NCBI GenBank assembly: GCA_017427405.1
Contig: JAFRSV010000010.1
Coordinates: forward strand, 1-64,000
Length of the DNA stretch: 64,000 nucleotides
Source: Alphaproteobacteria bacterium
GTDB lineage: Bacteria > Pseudomonadota > Alphaproteobacteria > Rs-D84
Direction: 5' to 3'
Part shown: piece by piece, positions 1 through 8,831 of the stretch
How positions within the stretch are numbered: the stretch's first letter is position 1
How the letters are laid out: each line of letters opens with the position of its first letter
The notes under the pieces: generated by a model
The model's input: only the letters and a program-made list of their open reading frames with translations
What the model was told of the DNA's origin: nothing
Database searches by the model: none
Program-made: the position numbers and the translations under genes

Positions 1-1
1 G

Positions 2-163
2 GCACTGAAAGGCAGTGTCACAAATTTACCCACAATGGAAACATCAAAATTGACCTGTGCGAACCAAAATGATGGTTGCACCCTGTGGACCATCGAAGAT
101 CAACAGGTATATGGTGGAAATAATAACAACAGCAGTAATAATAACAACAATAATAATGGATAA
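2..163 (+). CDS. C-terminal fragment of a KTVASKAYVDT-family secreted protein (5' end outside window)
   Basis: The reading frame is open from base 2 to a TAA at 161-163 and gives 53 residues. The segment TNLPTMETSKLTCANQNDG followed by CTLWTIEDQ closely matches residues about 102-131 of the next gene, including both cysteines, so this is the end of a paralogue. The last residues are a low-complexity Asn/Gly/Ser tail encoded by AAT/AAC repeats. The next gene starts 30 bases downstream on the same strand, suggesting an operon of related surface proteins. The function is unknown; the family looks exported and tail-fibre-like. Confidence 0.7.
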   Translation, partial: ALKGSVTNLPTMETSKLTCANQNDGCTLWTIEDQQVYGGNNNNSSNNNNNNNG

Positions 164-193
164 AAAATATAACGTGTGAACGGGGGAAAAGGA

Positions 194-1009
194 ATGTTAA
201 AAAAGATATTATTGGCATTGGTATTTATGATTACTGCGACGACCAGTGTCACGTATGCCGAAGACGATATGAAAACCGTTGCGTCAAAGGCGTATGTTGA
301 CACACAAATAGAAACGAAGCAGTTAAAAATCCCCGCGGCGGGTCAACCGAATGTTGACGCGGGTGAAACGGTAATGACGTATACCGCGACCGGAAACGGT
401 CAAATTGGTGAACGCGCCCTGTATTCAGACATCAGCAGTTATGATGCGACCACTGACGGCGATAAACTTATTACCGCGTCGGCGTTAAATGCGACATTTA
501 CGAATTTACCAACAACCCCAACAACAAAACTTGAATGTGCAAACCAAGCGGATGGTTGCACCCTTTGGACCATCGTCGACCAAACGGCGTATCGCAAGTC
601 GAGGAATTTATTTGACTTAAATACAATGGATACTGGGCAAGGTTGGTATAATTCTAGTGGTGTTGTATTAAATGCAACAAGTGCAAACAGAACAATTGTT
701 GTCCCGTGTAAACCAAACACGAAATATAGTGTTTGGCATACGACTGGGCGTGGTGGTTGGCGCGCTTTTGGTATCGCCGACAATGAAACCATAGGTTCGG
801 GTGTGCCAATTGTTTGGTCAACAGCGACATCGTCGCCGGCCGTTGATGCAAATGTTGTGCGAACTTTCACAACGGGCGATACGCATAGGATGTATATAAA
901 TGCAGGTCGCAAAGATAGTGAATCAGCAAGAAGTTGGGAAGAGCAATTGGCAGATTTTATGATTGTTGAGGGTGAGGCGGAAATCGCCACACCATATGAA
1001 CCATATTAA
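194..1009 (+). CDS. Secreted protein with tail-fibre-like KTVASKAYVDT segment and phage-tail-like C-terminus
   Basis: This gene encodes 271 residues. The ATG at 194 is preferred over the in-frame GTG at 176 because it is followed directly by a classic signal peptide (MLKKILLALVFMITATTSVTYA, cleavage near residue 22) and has GGGGG about 7 bases upstream. After cleavage comes KTVASKAYVDTQ, a wording like the SKAYVDT segments of phage tail fibres. The C-terminal third (NLFDLN, VVPCKPNTKYSVW, MIVEGEAEIATPYEPY) resembles the ends of phage minor tail or baseplate proteins. It shares its middle C..CTLWTI segment with the upstream fragment. I infer an exported adhesin-like protein assembled from phage-tail modules; its ligand is unknown. 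Confidence 0.75.
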   Translation: MLKKILLALVFMITATTSVTYAEDDMKTVASKAYVDTQIETKQLKIPAAGQPNVDAGETVMTYTATGNGQIGERALYSDISSYDATTDGDKLITASALNATFTNLPTTPTTKLECANQADGCTLWTIVDQTAYRKSRNLFDLNTMDTGQGWYNSSGVVLNATSANRTIVVPCKPNTKYSVWHTTGRGGWRAFGIADNETIGSGVPIVWSTATSSPAVDANVVRTFTTGDTHRMYINAGRKDSESARSWEEQLADFMIVEGEAEIATPYEPY

Positions 1010-1033
1010 TGGTAACACTGATGATTTTACCCC

Positions 1034-1060
1034 CCCCCTTTCTTTTCAAAAAAAAGGGGG
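1034..1060 (+). terminator. Hairpin after the secreted-protein gene
   Basis: CCCCCTTT pairs with AAAGGGGG around an A/T-rich loop, 24 bases after the stop codon. The following run is poor in T, so termination is likely but not certain. Confidence 0.4.
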
Positions 1061-1093
1061 TATAGTTTTGGCATAAAGTGAGACTTACACCAA

Positions 1094-1139
1094 GCCAGGG
1101 CAAAGCCCTGGCGCAGTCACGGCAACGCTTCGCGGTGAC
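1094..1139. repeat. Two adjacent GC-rich palindromes upstream of dnaK
   Basis: GCCAGGGC/GCCCTGGC is an 8-bp stem (1094-1112) and GTCAC/GTGAC closes a second hairpin (1116-1139). The words CGTCAC, GCTTCGC and GCGGTG recur in other intergenic palindromes of the window, near 44.1, 50.8 and 51.9 kb, so this belongs to a dispersed short palindrome family. Confidence 0.6.
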
Positions 1140-1161
1140 GGATAATTTTTATTCCTATGGT

Positions 1162-1190
1162 CTTGAAATGGGTTTTGTGATAACTATATT
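1162..1190 (+). promoter_or_regulatory. Probable sigma-32 (heat-shock) promoter of dnaK
   Basis: CTTGAA (1162-1167) is followed after 16 bases by CTATATT (1184-1190). Alphaproteobacterial RpoH promoters have CTTGAA-type -35 boxes and C-TAT-T -10 boxes at about this spacing. The predicted start leaves a leader of roughly 28 bases containing the AGGAG ribosome site before the ATG at 1225. Confidence 0.6.
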
Positions 1191-1224
1191 TGTGACATAC
1201 AGAGATAAAACACAGGAGTAAAAA

Positions 1225-3123
1225 ATGGGAAAAGTATTAGGTATCGATTTGGGAACAACTAATTCCGCTATGGCGTTCATGGACGGAAACGATCCAAAAA
1301 TTATTGAAAATGCCGAAGGTGGCCGGACAACGCCGTCGGTTGTTGCAATTACATCGAACGGCGAACAGTTGGTGGGTATTACCGCCAAGAACCAGGCCGT
1401 GACGAATCCGGAAAATACAATTTATGAAATCAAACGTCTTATGGGGTTGCGCTATGATAGTCCAGAGGTTAAAGAGATTATGAAACGCGTGCCTTATAAA
1501 ATTGTTGCGGGCGATAACGGGGATGCTTGGGTTGAAATTGATGGCAAAAAATATGCCCCGTCACAGATTTCGGCAATGATTCTTGGTAAACTTAAGAAAG
1601 ATGCGGAAAATTATCTTGGTGAAACGGTGACCGATGCGGTTATTACTGTGCCGGCGTATTTCAATGATTCACAACGCCAGGCAACCAAAGATGCCGGTCG
1701 TATCGCGGGGTTGAACGTGTTGCGTATTGTGAACGAACCGACCGCGGCGGCGTTGGCGTATGGGTTGGATAAAAGCAAGGACGGCACGATTGTTGTCTAT
1801 GACCTGGGCGGTGGAACATTCGATGTTTCCGTTTTGGAAATTGTTGATGGCGTGTTTGAAGTGAAATCAACCAATGGTGATACGGCACTTGGTGGGTCGG
1901 ACTTTGATGCGCGGATTTTGAAATACCTGATTGAAGAATTCAAGGCGCAAACCGGTATTGACCTGTCGGGCGATAAATTGGCGTTGCAACGCTTAAAAGA
2001 GGCCGCCGAAAAGGCGAAAATCGAACTGTCGTCCAAGATGTCAACCGATATCAACCTGCCCTTCCTTACGGCGGACGCGTCGGGGCCGAAGCATTTCAAC
2101 ACGACCCTTACACGGGCAAAGTTGGAATCGTTGGTGGATGATTTGATTCAAAAAACGATTGAGCCCTGCAAAAAGGCGTTAAAGGACGCGGGAATTGAAA
2201 AATCGCAAATCAATGAAGTTATCTTGGTTGGTGGTCAAACCCGTATGCCCAAGGTTGTTGAAACGGTCAAAGAATTCTTTGGTCGCGAACCGCACAAGGG
2301 CGTGAATCCGGACGAAGTTGTCGCAATGGGTGCCGCGATTCAGGGTGGCGTGTTAAAGGGCGATGTCAAAGATGTTTTGCTTCTTGATGTGACGCCATTG
2401 TCATTGGGGATTGAAACATTGGGCGGTGTGTTTACGCGTCTTATTGACCGCAACACAACGATTCCAACCAAAAAGTCCCAGGTGTTTTCAACCGCCGAAG
2501 ATAATCAATCGGCCGTGACAATTCGTGTATTCCAAGGCGAACGTGACATGGCGGCGGATAATAAATTGCTGGGGCAATTTAATTTGGAAGGTATTGCGCC
2601 GGCGCCACGCGGAATGCCACAAATCGAAGTATCTTTTGATATCGACGCAAACGGTATTGTTCATGTGTCGGCCAAAGATAAAGGCACGGGCAAAGAACAG
2701 GCGATTTCGATTAAATCTGATGGTGGACTTTCCGAAGAAGAAATCAAACGTATGGTTGATGAAGCCGCCGCCAATGCCGATGCGGACAAGAAAAAACGCG
2801 AGTTGGCGGAGGCGAAAAATAACGCGGAGGCCGCAATCAACGCGATTGAAAAGTCACTAAAAGAACATGGTGACAAAATAAGCGCGGATGATAGGGGCGC
2901 AATCGAATCGGCCAAGAAAGAATTGGCGGATGAATTGGCAAAATCTGATGCGACCGCGGAATTACTGAAACAAAAGACCGAGGCATTATCCGAAAAAGCC
3001 ATGAAACTTGGCGAAGCGGTGTATAAGGCACAACAAGAGGCGCAAAATGCCGCCGGTGCAAATGCGTCGGACGATAATAAGTCCGATGGCGCACGCGATG
3101 CCGATTTTTCGGAAAAAAAGTAG
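1225..3123 (+). CDS. dnaK: Molecular chaperone DnaK (Hsp70)
   Basis: This is a full-length 632-residue Hsp70. It is an ATP-dependent cytosolic chaperone that folds nascent and stress-damaged proteins with DnaJ and GrpE, neither of which is in this window. The ATPase domain shows GIDLGTTNS near residue 6 and [10 protein letters not shown] near 193, and the signature VGGQTRMP. The substrate-binding half contains [14 protein letters not shown] and a helical lid. The tail ends [12 protein letters not shown], a variant of the usual acidic end. The start has AGGAG upstream. A heat-shock type promoter precedes it, and the TAG stop runs straight into a TTAGTG inverted-repeat element. Confidence 0.98.
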   Translation: MGKVLGIDLGTTNSAMAFMDGNDPKIIENAEGGRTTPSVVAITSNGEQLVGITAKNQAVTNPENTIYEIKRLMGLRYDSPEVKEIMKRVPYKIVAGDNGDAWVEIDGKKYAPSQISAMILGKLKKDAENYLGETVTDAVITVPAYFNDSQRQATKDAGRIAGLNVLRIVNEPTAAALAYGLDKSKDGTIVVYDLGGGTFDVSVLEIVDGVFEVKSTNGDTALGGSDFDARILKYLIEEFKAQTGIDLSGDKLALQRLKEAAEKAKIELSSKMSTDINLPFLTADASGPKHFNTTLTRAKLESLVDDLIQKTIEPCKKALKDAGIEKSQINEVILVGGQTRMPKVVETVKEFFGREPHKGVNPDEVVAMGAAIQGGVLKGDVKDVLLLDVTPLSLGIETLGGVFTRLIDRNTTIPTKKSQVFSTAEDNQSAVTIRVFQGERDMAADNKLLGQFNLEGIAPAPRGMPQIEVSFDIDANGIVHVSAKDKGTGKEQAISIKSDGGLSEEEIKRMVDEAAANADADKKKRELAEAKNNAEAAINAIEKSLKEHGDKISADDRGAIESAKKELADELAKSDATAELLKQKTEALSEKAMKLGEAVYKAQQEAQNAAGANASDDNKSDGARDADFSEKK

Positions 3124-3124
3124 T

Positions 3125-3265
3125 TAGTGGTTAGTGTAAGTGCAAGTGTTAGTGAACCCGCCCAAATGGGCGGGTTTTATGGCACAAAAGATAGAAACGG
3201 CAAATGATCGATGGGTGCGGATGCGCCCATTTTCCACTAACACTAATCACTTACACTGACCACTA
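3125..3265. repeat. TTAGTG-family inverted-repeat element between dnaK and gdhA
   Basis: The left arm (3125-3154) and right arm (3235-3265) are about 30-base near-perfect inverted repeats made of TTAGTG/GTAAGTG words. They enclose a terminator hairpin and about 55 further bases. The element begins one base after the dnaK stop codon and ends two bases before the gdhA stop codon. Related elements lie at 45000-45110 and 50817-50883, with single arms at 24360 and 50729. Confidence 0.8.
3155..3177 (+). terminator. Rho-independent terminator of dnaK (probably bidirectional)
   Basis: AACCCGCCC and GGGCGGGTT form a 9-bp stem with a 5-base loop, followed by T-rich sequence. The flanking A/T would also allow termination of gdhA from the other side. 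Confidence 0.8.
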
Positions 3266-3267
3266 TT

Positions 3268-4521
3268 TTAGCACCACCCGCGCAATTTCATTGCCGCGGC
3301 TATGCGTTTTATTGAATACATATATGCGGCTTCGCGCATGCTGACATCGTATTCTTGCTTTATTTTATATATTGCATCAAATGCGGAAATCATGGCGGCG
3401 CGTTCTTTGTCCGTGACTTCGCTTTCGGGCCAATAATAACCGTACCGATTTTGCACCCATTCAAAATATGAAACCGTCACGCCGCCGGCGTTCGCCAAAA
3501 TGTCCGGCACAATCATTACGCCACGTTTTAATAACAATTCTTCGGCGTCAAGTGTTGTTGGACCGTTCGCGCCCTCTACTATCAAATTGGTTTTGACGAG
3601 TGGTGCGGTGTCGGTGTTTATCGTGTTTTCCATTGCGCAAGGACACAAAACATCCACCGGCAATCCCCAAAATTCGTTGGCGGTTATTACGGTTGCACCC
3701 GGGAAATCGGCAATGCTGCCTTTATTTATGTCCTTGTATTTCATAAGTGCATCAATATCGATACCGCTTTCATTATAAAGAATCGTATTCCATTCGGCGA
3801 TTGCGACAATTTTTGCGCCCATATCAAATGCACATTTGGCGGTGAAACTGCCCACGTTGCCGAAACCCTGGATTGCGATTGTTGCGCCGTTTATATCTTT
3901 GTTCGTTGTTTTTAGTGCCGACGCGATTGTTGTTGCAATTCCAAAACCGGTCGCACTGGTCCGCCCCAGTGAGCCGTTCAATTCCACCGGTTTGCCGGTA
4001 AATGTGCCAAATGAATTGTCGCCCGAAAGTTTGATATATTCGTCAATCATCCATGACATAATTTGTCCGTTTGTGTTGACGTCCGGTGCCGGGACATCGG
4101 ACTTTTCGCCAAGTATTGGATAAATTGCATCAACATATCCACGGCACAGTCGTTCCAATTCCCCCGCCGATAATGTTTTTGGGTCAACGATAATTCCGCC
4201 CTTGCCGCCCCCATACGGCAGACCCGTCACCGCACATTTGAATGTCATCCAAATTGAAAGTGCGGCAACTTCGTCACGTGACACGGCGGGATGAAAACGA
4301 ATTCCACCCTTGGATGGCCCAAGCGCGGTATTGTGTTGTGCGCGGAAACCTGTAAAGGTTTTAACAGATCCATCGTCCATTTTAACCGGAATTTGCACTT
4401 CTATAATACGGGCGGGGTTTTTAAGAATTTCGTAAATGTTGTTATCAAGCCCTAGTTTATTACATGCGGATTTTACGCGTGCCTGGGCCCCCAATAACGG
4501 ATTAAGGTTTTCATTTGCCAT
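3268..4521 (-). CDS. gdhA: Glutamate dehydrogenase (Glu/Leu/Phe/Val dehydrogenase family)
   Basis: The product has 417 residues, the usual length for hexameric bacterial NAD(P)-glutamate dehydrogenases that interconvert glutamate with 2-oxoglutarate and ammonia. The N-terminal substrate domain has GPSKGGIRFHP and the catalytic-lysine motif PYGGGKGG (near residue 107). The dinucleotide-binding domain has IQGFGNVG (near 219), and NANGG-like ILANAGGVTVSYFEW follows. The start has AAAGGAG upstream. The gene is monocistronic and converges on dnaK across the inverted-repeat element. Coenzyme preference cannot be read with confidence. Confidence 0.95.
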   Translation of the reverse strand: MANENLNPLLGAQARVKSACNKLGLDNNIYEILKNPARIIEVQIPVKMDDGSVKTFTGFRAQHNTALGPSKGGIRFHPAVSRDEVAALSIWMTFKCAVTGLPYGGGKGGIIVDPKTLSAGELERLCRGYVDAIYPILGEKSDVPAPDVNTNGQIMSWMIDEYIKLSGDNSFGTFTGKPVELNGSLGRTSATGFGIATTIASALKTTNKDINGATIAIQGFGNVGSFTAKCAFDMGAKIVAIAEWNTILYNESGIDIDALMKYKDINKGSIADFPGATVITANEFWGLPVDVLCPCAMENTINTDTAPLVKTNLIVEGANGPTTLDAEELLLKRGVMIVPDILANAGGVTVSYFEWVQNRYGYYWPESEVTDKERAAMISAFDAIYKIKQEYDVSMREAAYMYSIKRIAAAMKLRGWC

Positions 4522-4568
4522 TGTTTTCTCCTTTGTTTTTTATGGTATACGCCCATACGGGTCAAAAA

Positions 4569-5123
4569 TCAATAAGATTCGCCAAGTTCTATGATATCAC
4601 GGGCGCGCGACGACATGTTTTTTTGCATAAATTTCAAATATTCGTTCGCCGTGCCTGATGCAACACGATGTGCGCGCTGGGTTGTAAAGAAATTCGGACG
4701 GTATCCGCGTTCCCAGGCCAATCGTGTTCGGTCGGCATCCCACAAGCACGCAGAAATATAGTCACGGGGCGCAAGATTTTTCAATGAATGATTTTTGACC
4801 GCATATATAATAGATTCGCGGGTGTTGTAATCCAGGGAATCAACTTTGTCCATAACGGTTTCGGCCAACGGGATTGCGTTTGGACCGTGAATAGTATCGT
4901 TCCCATCGTTTATACGTGCCATATCATGAAACGCACAAGCAAAAACAACCGGGTTCGGTTTTTTGCCAAGGCTTAGCGCATAATCAATTCCACGAAATAC
5001 GACCGCCGCAGTATGCGTATAAAGTCCATGATAGCCATTTTTTGATTGAATAGCATATTTTTCAACAACTGGCATTATGTCCATTAGATACCAATCGAAT
5101 GTTTTAGAAATAGAATATATCAT
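4569..5123 (-). CDS. HD-domain metal-dependent phosphohydrolase, substrate unknown
   Basis: The product has 184 residues with the HD superfamily ligand pattern: His near 32-37, the His66-Asp67 doublet in FHDMAR, a further His at 79 and 112, and Asp129/131 in LWDADR. Such proteins bind one or two metals and hydrolyse phosphate esters, often of nucleotides. The compact single-domain form with no regulatory domain gives no substrate. AAAGGA lies upstream of the ATG. It sits 48 bases upstream of gdhA on the same strand, so co-transcription is possible. Confidence 0.8.
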   Translation of the reverse strand: MIYSISKTFDWYLMDIMPVVEKYAIQSKNGYHGLYTHTAAVVFRGIDYALSLGKKPNPVVFACAFHDMARINDGNDTIHGPNAIPLAETVMDKVDSLDYNTRESIIYAVKNHSLKNLAPRDYISACLWDADRTRLAWERGYRPNFFTTQRAHRVASGTANEYLKFMQKNMSSRARDIIELGESY

Positions 5124-5256
5124 AATTTTTTCCTTTGGGTTCTATGCAAGGTGTCTTTTAATTTATCGCGATTTTTATCAAATGCAAATTTTTTTATCGC
5201 CACTCTGTGCGATTAATACGATTTTGTAAAATTGTCGGTGTGTTTTCGCCTATAAC

Positions 5257-6336
5257 TTATTTCTTTTCGCCAATATAGATACCCATTGCCGTCGCGACGT
5301 TCAATAATGGATCATCTGGTTCAATGTATGCATTTGCGGTTTTGACCGCCGGAATGTTCGGGTCGGCCCTAACATCGCCTGCGGCATAGAATTCCGCAAG
5401 TGGCACCGTCACGCAATCGTTTCCCCGCAGCGCCGTCATAACATATGTTTCATTATTTTCAATTGCATCCAATGCGCACATCGCCATTTTTGTGGCAAGC
5501 AACCTGTCGCCCGCCACCGTATCACCGGCACGTTGAACATAGTCCGGAAATGCCGTTCGGTTCGTAATTCCCGCCGCGGTAAGTTTGCGCGCAATCATAT
5601 CCGCCGGACGTCCCGAATGCCCGCGCAGTGTTATGCCTTCGGACACCATAATAATACCATAATCACGGTCCACAGATTTTATGTGTTGCACCAATTCATC
5701 AATATCGAACTTTATTTCCGGAACCAAAATCGCATCGGCACCAACCGCAATTCCCGCGTGCAGGGCAAGCCGCCCACAATCACGTCCCATTGATTGCACC
5801 ACGAACCATCTATGATGACTGCGTGCCGTCAAAAGTATCTGGTCACAATAACGGGTCAATTGTTCCACCGCCGTATCAAACCCGATTGTTCGGTCGGTAA
5901 GTGGTATATCAAAATCAATTGTCTTTGGAATGCATACCAGCGACAAATCACGATAAATTTCACGGTTTAGCCAGGCGAGTGAAAAACTGCCATTGCCACC
6001 GACAAGAATCAGTGCATCAAGTTTTAATTTCATCAATGCATCGCGCAGGGTTTTGTTAAACTCTTTTATGCGCCCGGTCTGAATCGCCTTTTCAAAATTC
6101 AGCATACACGCGTGCCCATTGTGCAGGAAACTGCCCGCGAGTCTGGCGTTTTCAATCGGCACGGTTTCCGGATTCATTTCTATTACATTTATCGGCTTGC
6201 AACAAAGTCCGTCCGTTCCATCAACAATTCCGTAAACCCGCCACCCGCGAACACTTGCACCACGTGCAACACGATTTATCACGGTGTTAAGGCCACTGCA
6301 ATCGCCACCCGTTGTCATAATTGCTATCTTTTTCAT
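5257..6336 (-). CDS. pfkA: 6-phosphofructokinase-family sugar kinase (PfkA fold) with GGNGS site
   Basis: Starting at the ATG at 6336, which has GGAGA upstream (rather than 18 codons earlier), the product has 359 residues. The family phosphorylates fructose 6-phosphate in glycolysis using ATP or pyrophosphate. It has the nucleotide loop TTGGDCSGLN (residues 8-17), the catalytic loop PKTIDFDIPLTD (Asp141, Asp143) and MGRDCG. The donor-specificity motif is GGNGS (113-117) where the family usually has GGDGS (ATP) or GGDDS (pyrophosphate). The Gly of the ATP type is kept but the metal-binding Asp is Asn115. It may therefore be ATP-dependent with altered activity, or a diverged paralogue. Confidence 0.85.
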   Translation of the reverse strand: MKKIAIMTTGGDCSGLNTVINRVARGASVRGWRVYGIVDGTDGLCCKPINVIEMNPETVPIENARLAGSFLHNGHACMLNFEKAIQTGRIKEFNKTLRDALMKLKLDALILVGGNGSFSLAWLNREIYRDLSLVCIPKTIDFDIPLTDRTIGFDTAVEQLTRYCDQILLTARSHHRWFVVQSMGRDCGRLALHAGIAVGADAILVPEIKFDIDELVQHIKSVDRDYGIIMVSEGITLRGHSGRPADMIARKLTAAGITNRTAFPDYVQRAGDTVAGDRLLATKMAMCALDAIENNETYVMTALRGNDCVTVPLAEFYAAGDVRADPNIPAVKTANAYIEPDDPLLNVATAMGIYIGEKK

Positions 6337-6375
6337 GTTTTCTCCATTTTTCCGAACAATTATATCATAAATAAG

Positions 6376-6405
6376 TTGACAAAGAAACATTTTTTATGCT
6401 ATTTT
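6376..6405 (+). promoter_or_regulatory. Sigma-70-type promoter for the LysM protein gene
   Basis: TTGACA (6376-6381), an 18-base spacer and TATTTT (6400-6405) lie 38 bases upstream of the ATG at 6444, divergent from the phosphofructokinase gene. Confidence 0.55.
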
Positions 6406-6443
6406 GTCTATTGAAAAAAACATCACATAACGGGAGATACAAA

Positions 6444-7607
6444 ATGGCAAACAATAATACCGCCACCATGGGTAAAACAAAACGTTCCACCGACAGCATG
6501 ATTGACGATGCAATCGCACGCCAAGATGGCTGGCTTTCGCGCCGCCGTCGTTTTACACGTAAATTTCTAAAATCCCTTAATGATGGTGAAGAAGAACAGG
6601 GCGCAAAGCCAGAAAAAAAAGTTTCCCGCGCGGAAGACGAAGAACCCAAAAAATCTGTGTTACGCGAATACTGGTTCCCTATTGCTTGTGCAATTATTGT
6701 TTTATTCGTCGCGATTTGGGCAATGTTTTCACAAACAAACGCCGGCCGTGATGTTGTCATTGTGCGCGCACCCAACCCAGTGGAAATTAAAACAACAATT
6801 AAAACGAATCAAAAGCCATCACCAACAACGACAACCGACAAACCGTCCTTTGATATCGTTCGCATAAAGCCAAATGGCATGATTGTTGTGGCGGGCCGGT
6901 GGCAACCAAATAAAAATGTTTCGATTGTTTTGAATAACAAAATCATCGCGACCGAACGAACAAATGACGATGGCGAATTTGTTTATGCACCGGGCCGCGG
7001 GTTAAAACCGGGCAACTATACAATGTCATTGGTCGGTACGAAACCGGACAAAAAATCCGAAGACACGGTGTTCCTTTATGTATCTGATGTCGATTATCGC
7101 AATTCTGTATCATTACTTATGACCAAGGACGGCAGTCACGTTATGCAATCGCCCGCGATACTAAAAGACGGCGATTTGATTGTTTCGAAAATCGACTATC
7201 TTGATACCGGGCGTCTTGTCGTCACCGGAAACGCGTTGCCGCGCCTGCGCGTGTCACTTTCATTAAACGATATGTTCCTTGGGGATGCACGCGTATCGGA
7301 TTACAAGAATTTTGGAATCGGTGCGGATGTTGGTAAATTGACACCGGGACGGGAATATACACTCGGGGTTCGTTTACATGATGCGGACGGCCAAACAATC
7401 GCGACCGTAAATCATAATTTTGTTATGCCGGAAATGACGGGCGATAACGACACATTCTATACAGTGCGTCGTGGCGATTGTTTGTGGGTCATTGCACGGA
7501 ACTTTCTGCGCCGCGGTGTATTGTTTAGCATTATTGCCGAACGCAACGCCATTGAAAACCCGGATTTGATTTTCCCGGAACAACTATTGCAAATTCCAAT
7601 GAAGTAA
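6444..7607 (+). CDS. Single-pass membrane protein with C-terminal LysM domain
   Basis: The ATG at 6444 has GGGAG 7 bases upstream; product 387 residues. A basic cytoplasmic N-terminus (RRRRFTRK near 33-40) precedes one membrane segment (about 77-95). The periplasmic part contains an Ig-like segment (VAGRWQPNKNVSIVLNN to LKPGNYTMSL) and ends in a LysM peptidoglycan-binding domain (YTVRRGDCLWVIARNF to FPEQLLQIP, about residues 337-386). This matches the alphaproteobacterial arrangement of an inner-membrane anchor, an Ig-like spacer and LysM, thought to contact the cell wall. The exact role is unknown. It is followed after 13 bases by an unknown gene. Confidence 0.85.
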   Translation: MANNNTATMGKTKRSTDSMIDDAIARQDGWLSRRRRFTRKFLKSLNDGEEEQGAKPEKKVSRAEDEEPKKSVLREYWFPIACAIIVLFVAIWAMFSQTNAGRDVVIVRAPNPVEIKTTIKTNQKPSPTTTTDKPSFDIVRIKPNGMIVVAGRWQPNKNVSIVLNNKIIATERTNDDGEFVYAPGRGLKPGNYTMSLVGTKPDKKSEDTVFLYVSDVDYRNSVSLLMTKDGSHVMQSPAILKDGDLIVSKIDYLDTGRLVVTGNALPRLRVSLSLNDMFLGDARVSDYKNFGIGADVGKLTPGREYTLGVRLHDADGQTIATVNHNFVMPEMTGDNDTFYTVRRGDCLWVIARNFLRRGVLFSIIAERNAIENPDLIFPEQLLQIPMK

Positions 7608-7620
7608 AAAGGACATTATT

Positions 7621-8829
7621 ATGAAACAAGAAAATGTTTTTGTTAGCACCAAGGATATGGTACGTATTACCGAAGAATTATACAATTTAACTCGTAATTA
7701 TAGTGAAAGCCAAAAAGCGAAGTTACAATGGGCAACACGGAAACTTTTAACATATTTGAACAGTCAACAACATATTTATAACATGGAATATTTTGTAACA
7801 AATAATAAAACATTCCAAACAAAATTTAATTCTATGATGACGCAAATAATGAATACAATGGAACGTTGTGATGCCGAAACATCACCCGCAGAAAAGGTTT
7901 TGACTGACATTGAAATTATCGTTGCACTAAATCAAAATCAAAAATTAATTAATCGATGCGCCAACCCGTCGGTCGAATTACAAATGTACATCTGTAAAAA
8001 AGATCCAGCAAACTTCAAGTATATAAAACATCCTGCACCAGAAGTTGTAAATTTCGTTATTATAGAAAAGAAACATTATGATGCAATAAAATACACGGAC
8101 ACTGCCCTGTTACCAACCAATGTAAAGATTGCCGCATTTACCGAAGGTAATCTGCCAGACAACAAATTTAACAAAACCGAAATTTTGAACTATCTAGAGA
8201 ACGATCCGGATGCCATAACTGTATGCACCACACAATTTGTCCAAGCACTGGAATCTAGACACAAATTATTTACGCCTGCGGAATTAGAGCGATTTCGTCT
8301 TGCATTAATAAGAATCCAGGCTAAAATAAGCCACAACGGTCTTGAAATGGTTTCAAACCGTCCAGGTTTAGGACGACAAATATATACCAAACAAGGAATA
8401 TACAACCCTATTGAACCCAAGACACCTCAAGAATTTTTCATAAAATACATGAATAACCCGGGTTCAAATATTTGTAGCGAATCTGTTTATCTAATGCCTT
8501 ATTCTATTAAAGAAATTGGTTCTCAATCAGAGGCATTACAAGAAATCGCACTGCGCCAAGGTTTTGAAAAATCTTTTGATTTAAATCGCATTTATTCGTA
8601 CCTTCGCAATCCTTCGGATAGGATACAAATGCTTTATTCAATTATGTGCCAAATACGACAATTAGCAACAATGAAAAACTTACCAAAAACTTTATATAAT
8701 GATCTTTTGAACGAAGCACATAAATATGGAATCCCTACAACAATTGTGAAGAAATCATTGCATGTTTTGGGAACCAGCATTGAACAAAAACTGCGTAAAA
8801 AAATGAATCAACGTGTTTATGGAGTATAA
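7621..8829 (+). CDS. Unknown protein, 402 residues, first gene of a small unknown cassette
   Basis: I do not recognise the family. It starts at an ATG with AAGGAC upstream, 13 bases after the LysM gene. The protein is largely helical and polar with no signal peptide or membrane segment. A segment near residues 117-140 (NPSVELQMYICKKD and KHPAPEVVNFVI) resembles one unit of the NPSEEVQLAAVK-type repeats (DUF4116-like), but only one unit is clear. The composition is AT-richer than its neighbours, suggesting acquired DNA. The next two short genes follow directly with overlapping spacing. Confidence 0.7.
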   Translation: MKQENVFVSTKDMVRITEELYNLTRNYSESQKAKLQWATRKLLTYLNSQQHIYNMEYFVTNNKTFQTKFNSMMTQIMNTMERCDAETSPAEKVLTDIEIIVALNQNQKLINRCANPSVELQMYICKKDPANFKYIKHPAPEVVNFVIIEKKHYDAIKYTDTALLPTNVKIAAFTEGNLPDNKFNKTEILNYLENDPDAITVCTTQFVQALESRHKLFTPAELERFRLALIRIQAKISHNGLEMVSNRPGLGRQIYTKQGIYNPIEPKTPQEFFIKYMNNPGSNICSESVYLMPYSIKEIGSQSEALQEIALRQGFEKSFDLNRIYSYLRNPSDRIQMLYSIMCQIRQLATMKNLPKTLYNDLLNEAHKYGIPTTIVKKSLHVLGTSIEQKLRKKMNQRVYGV

Positions 8830-8831
8830 AA

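Noticed and set aside
107..160. AAT/AAC repeats considered as a phase-variable tract
   Set aside because: The unit is three bases, so length changes would not shift the frame; it only lengthens an Asn-rich tail.
439..990. 183-codon open frame on the minus strand
   Set aside because: It lies entirely opposite the secreted-protein gene, has no ribosome site and mirrors that gene's codon bias.
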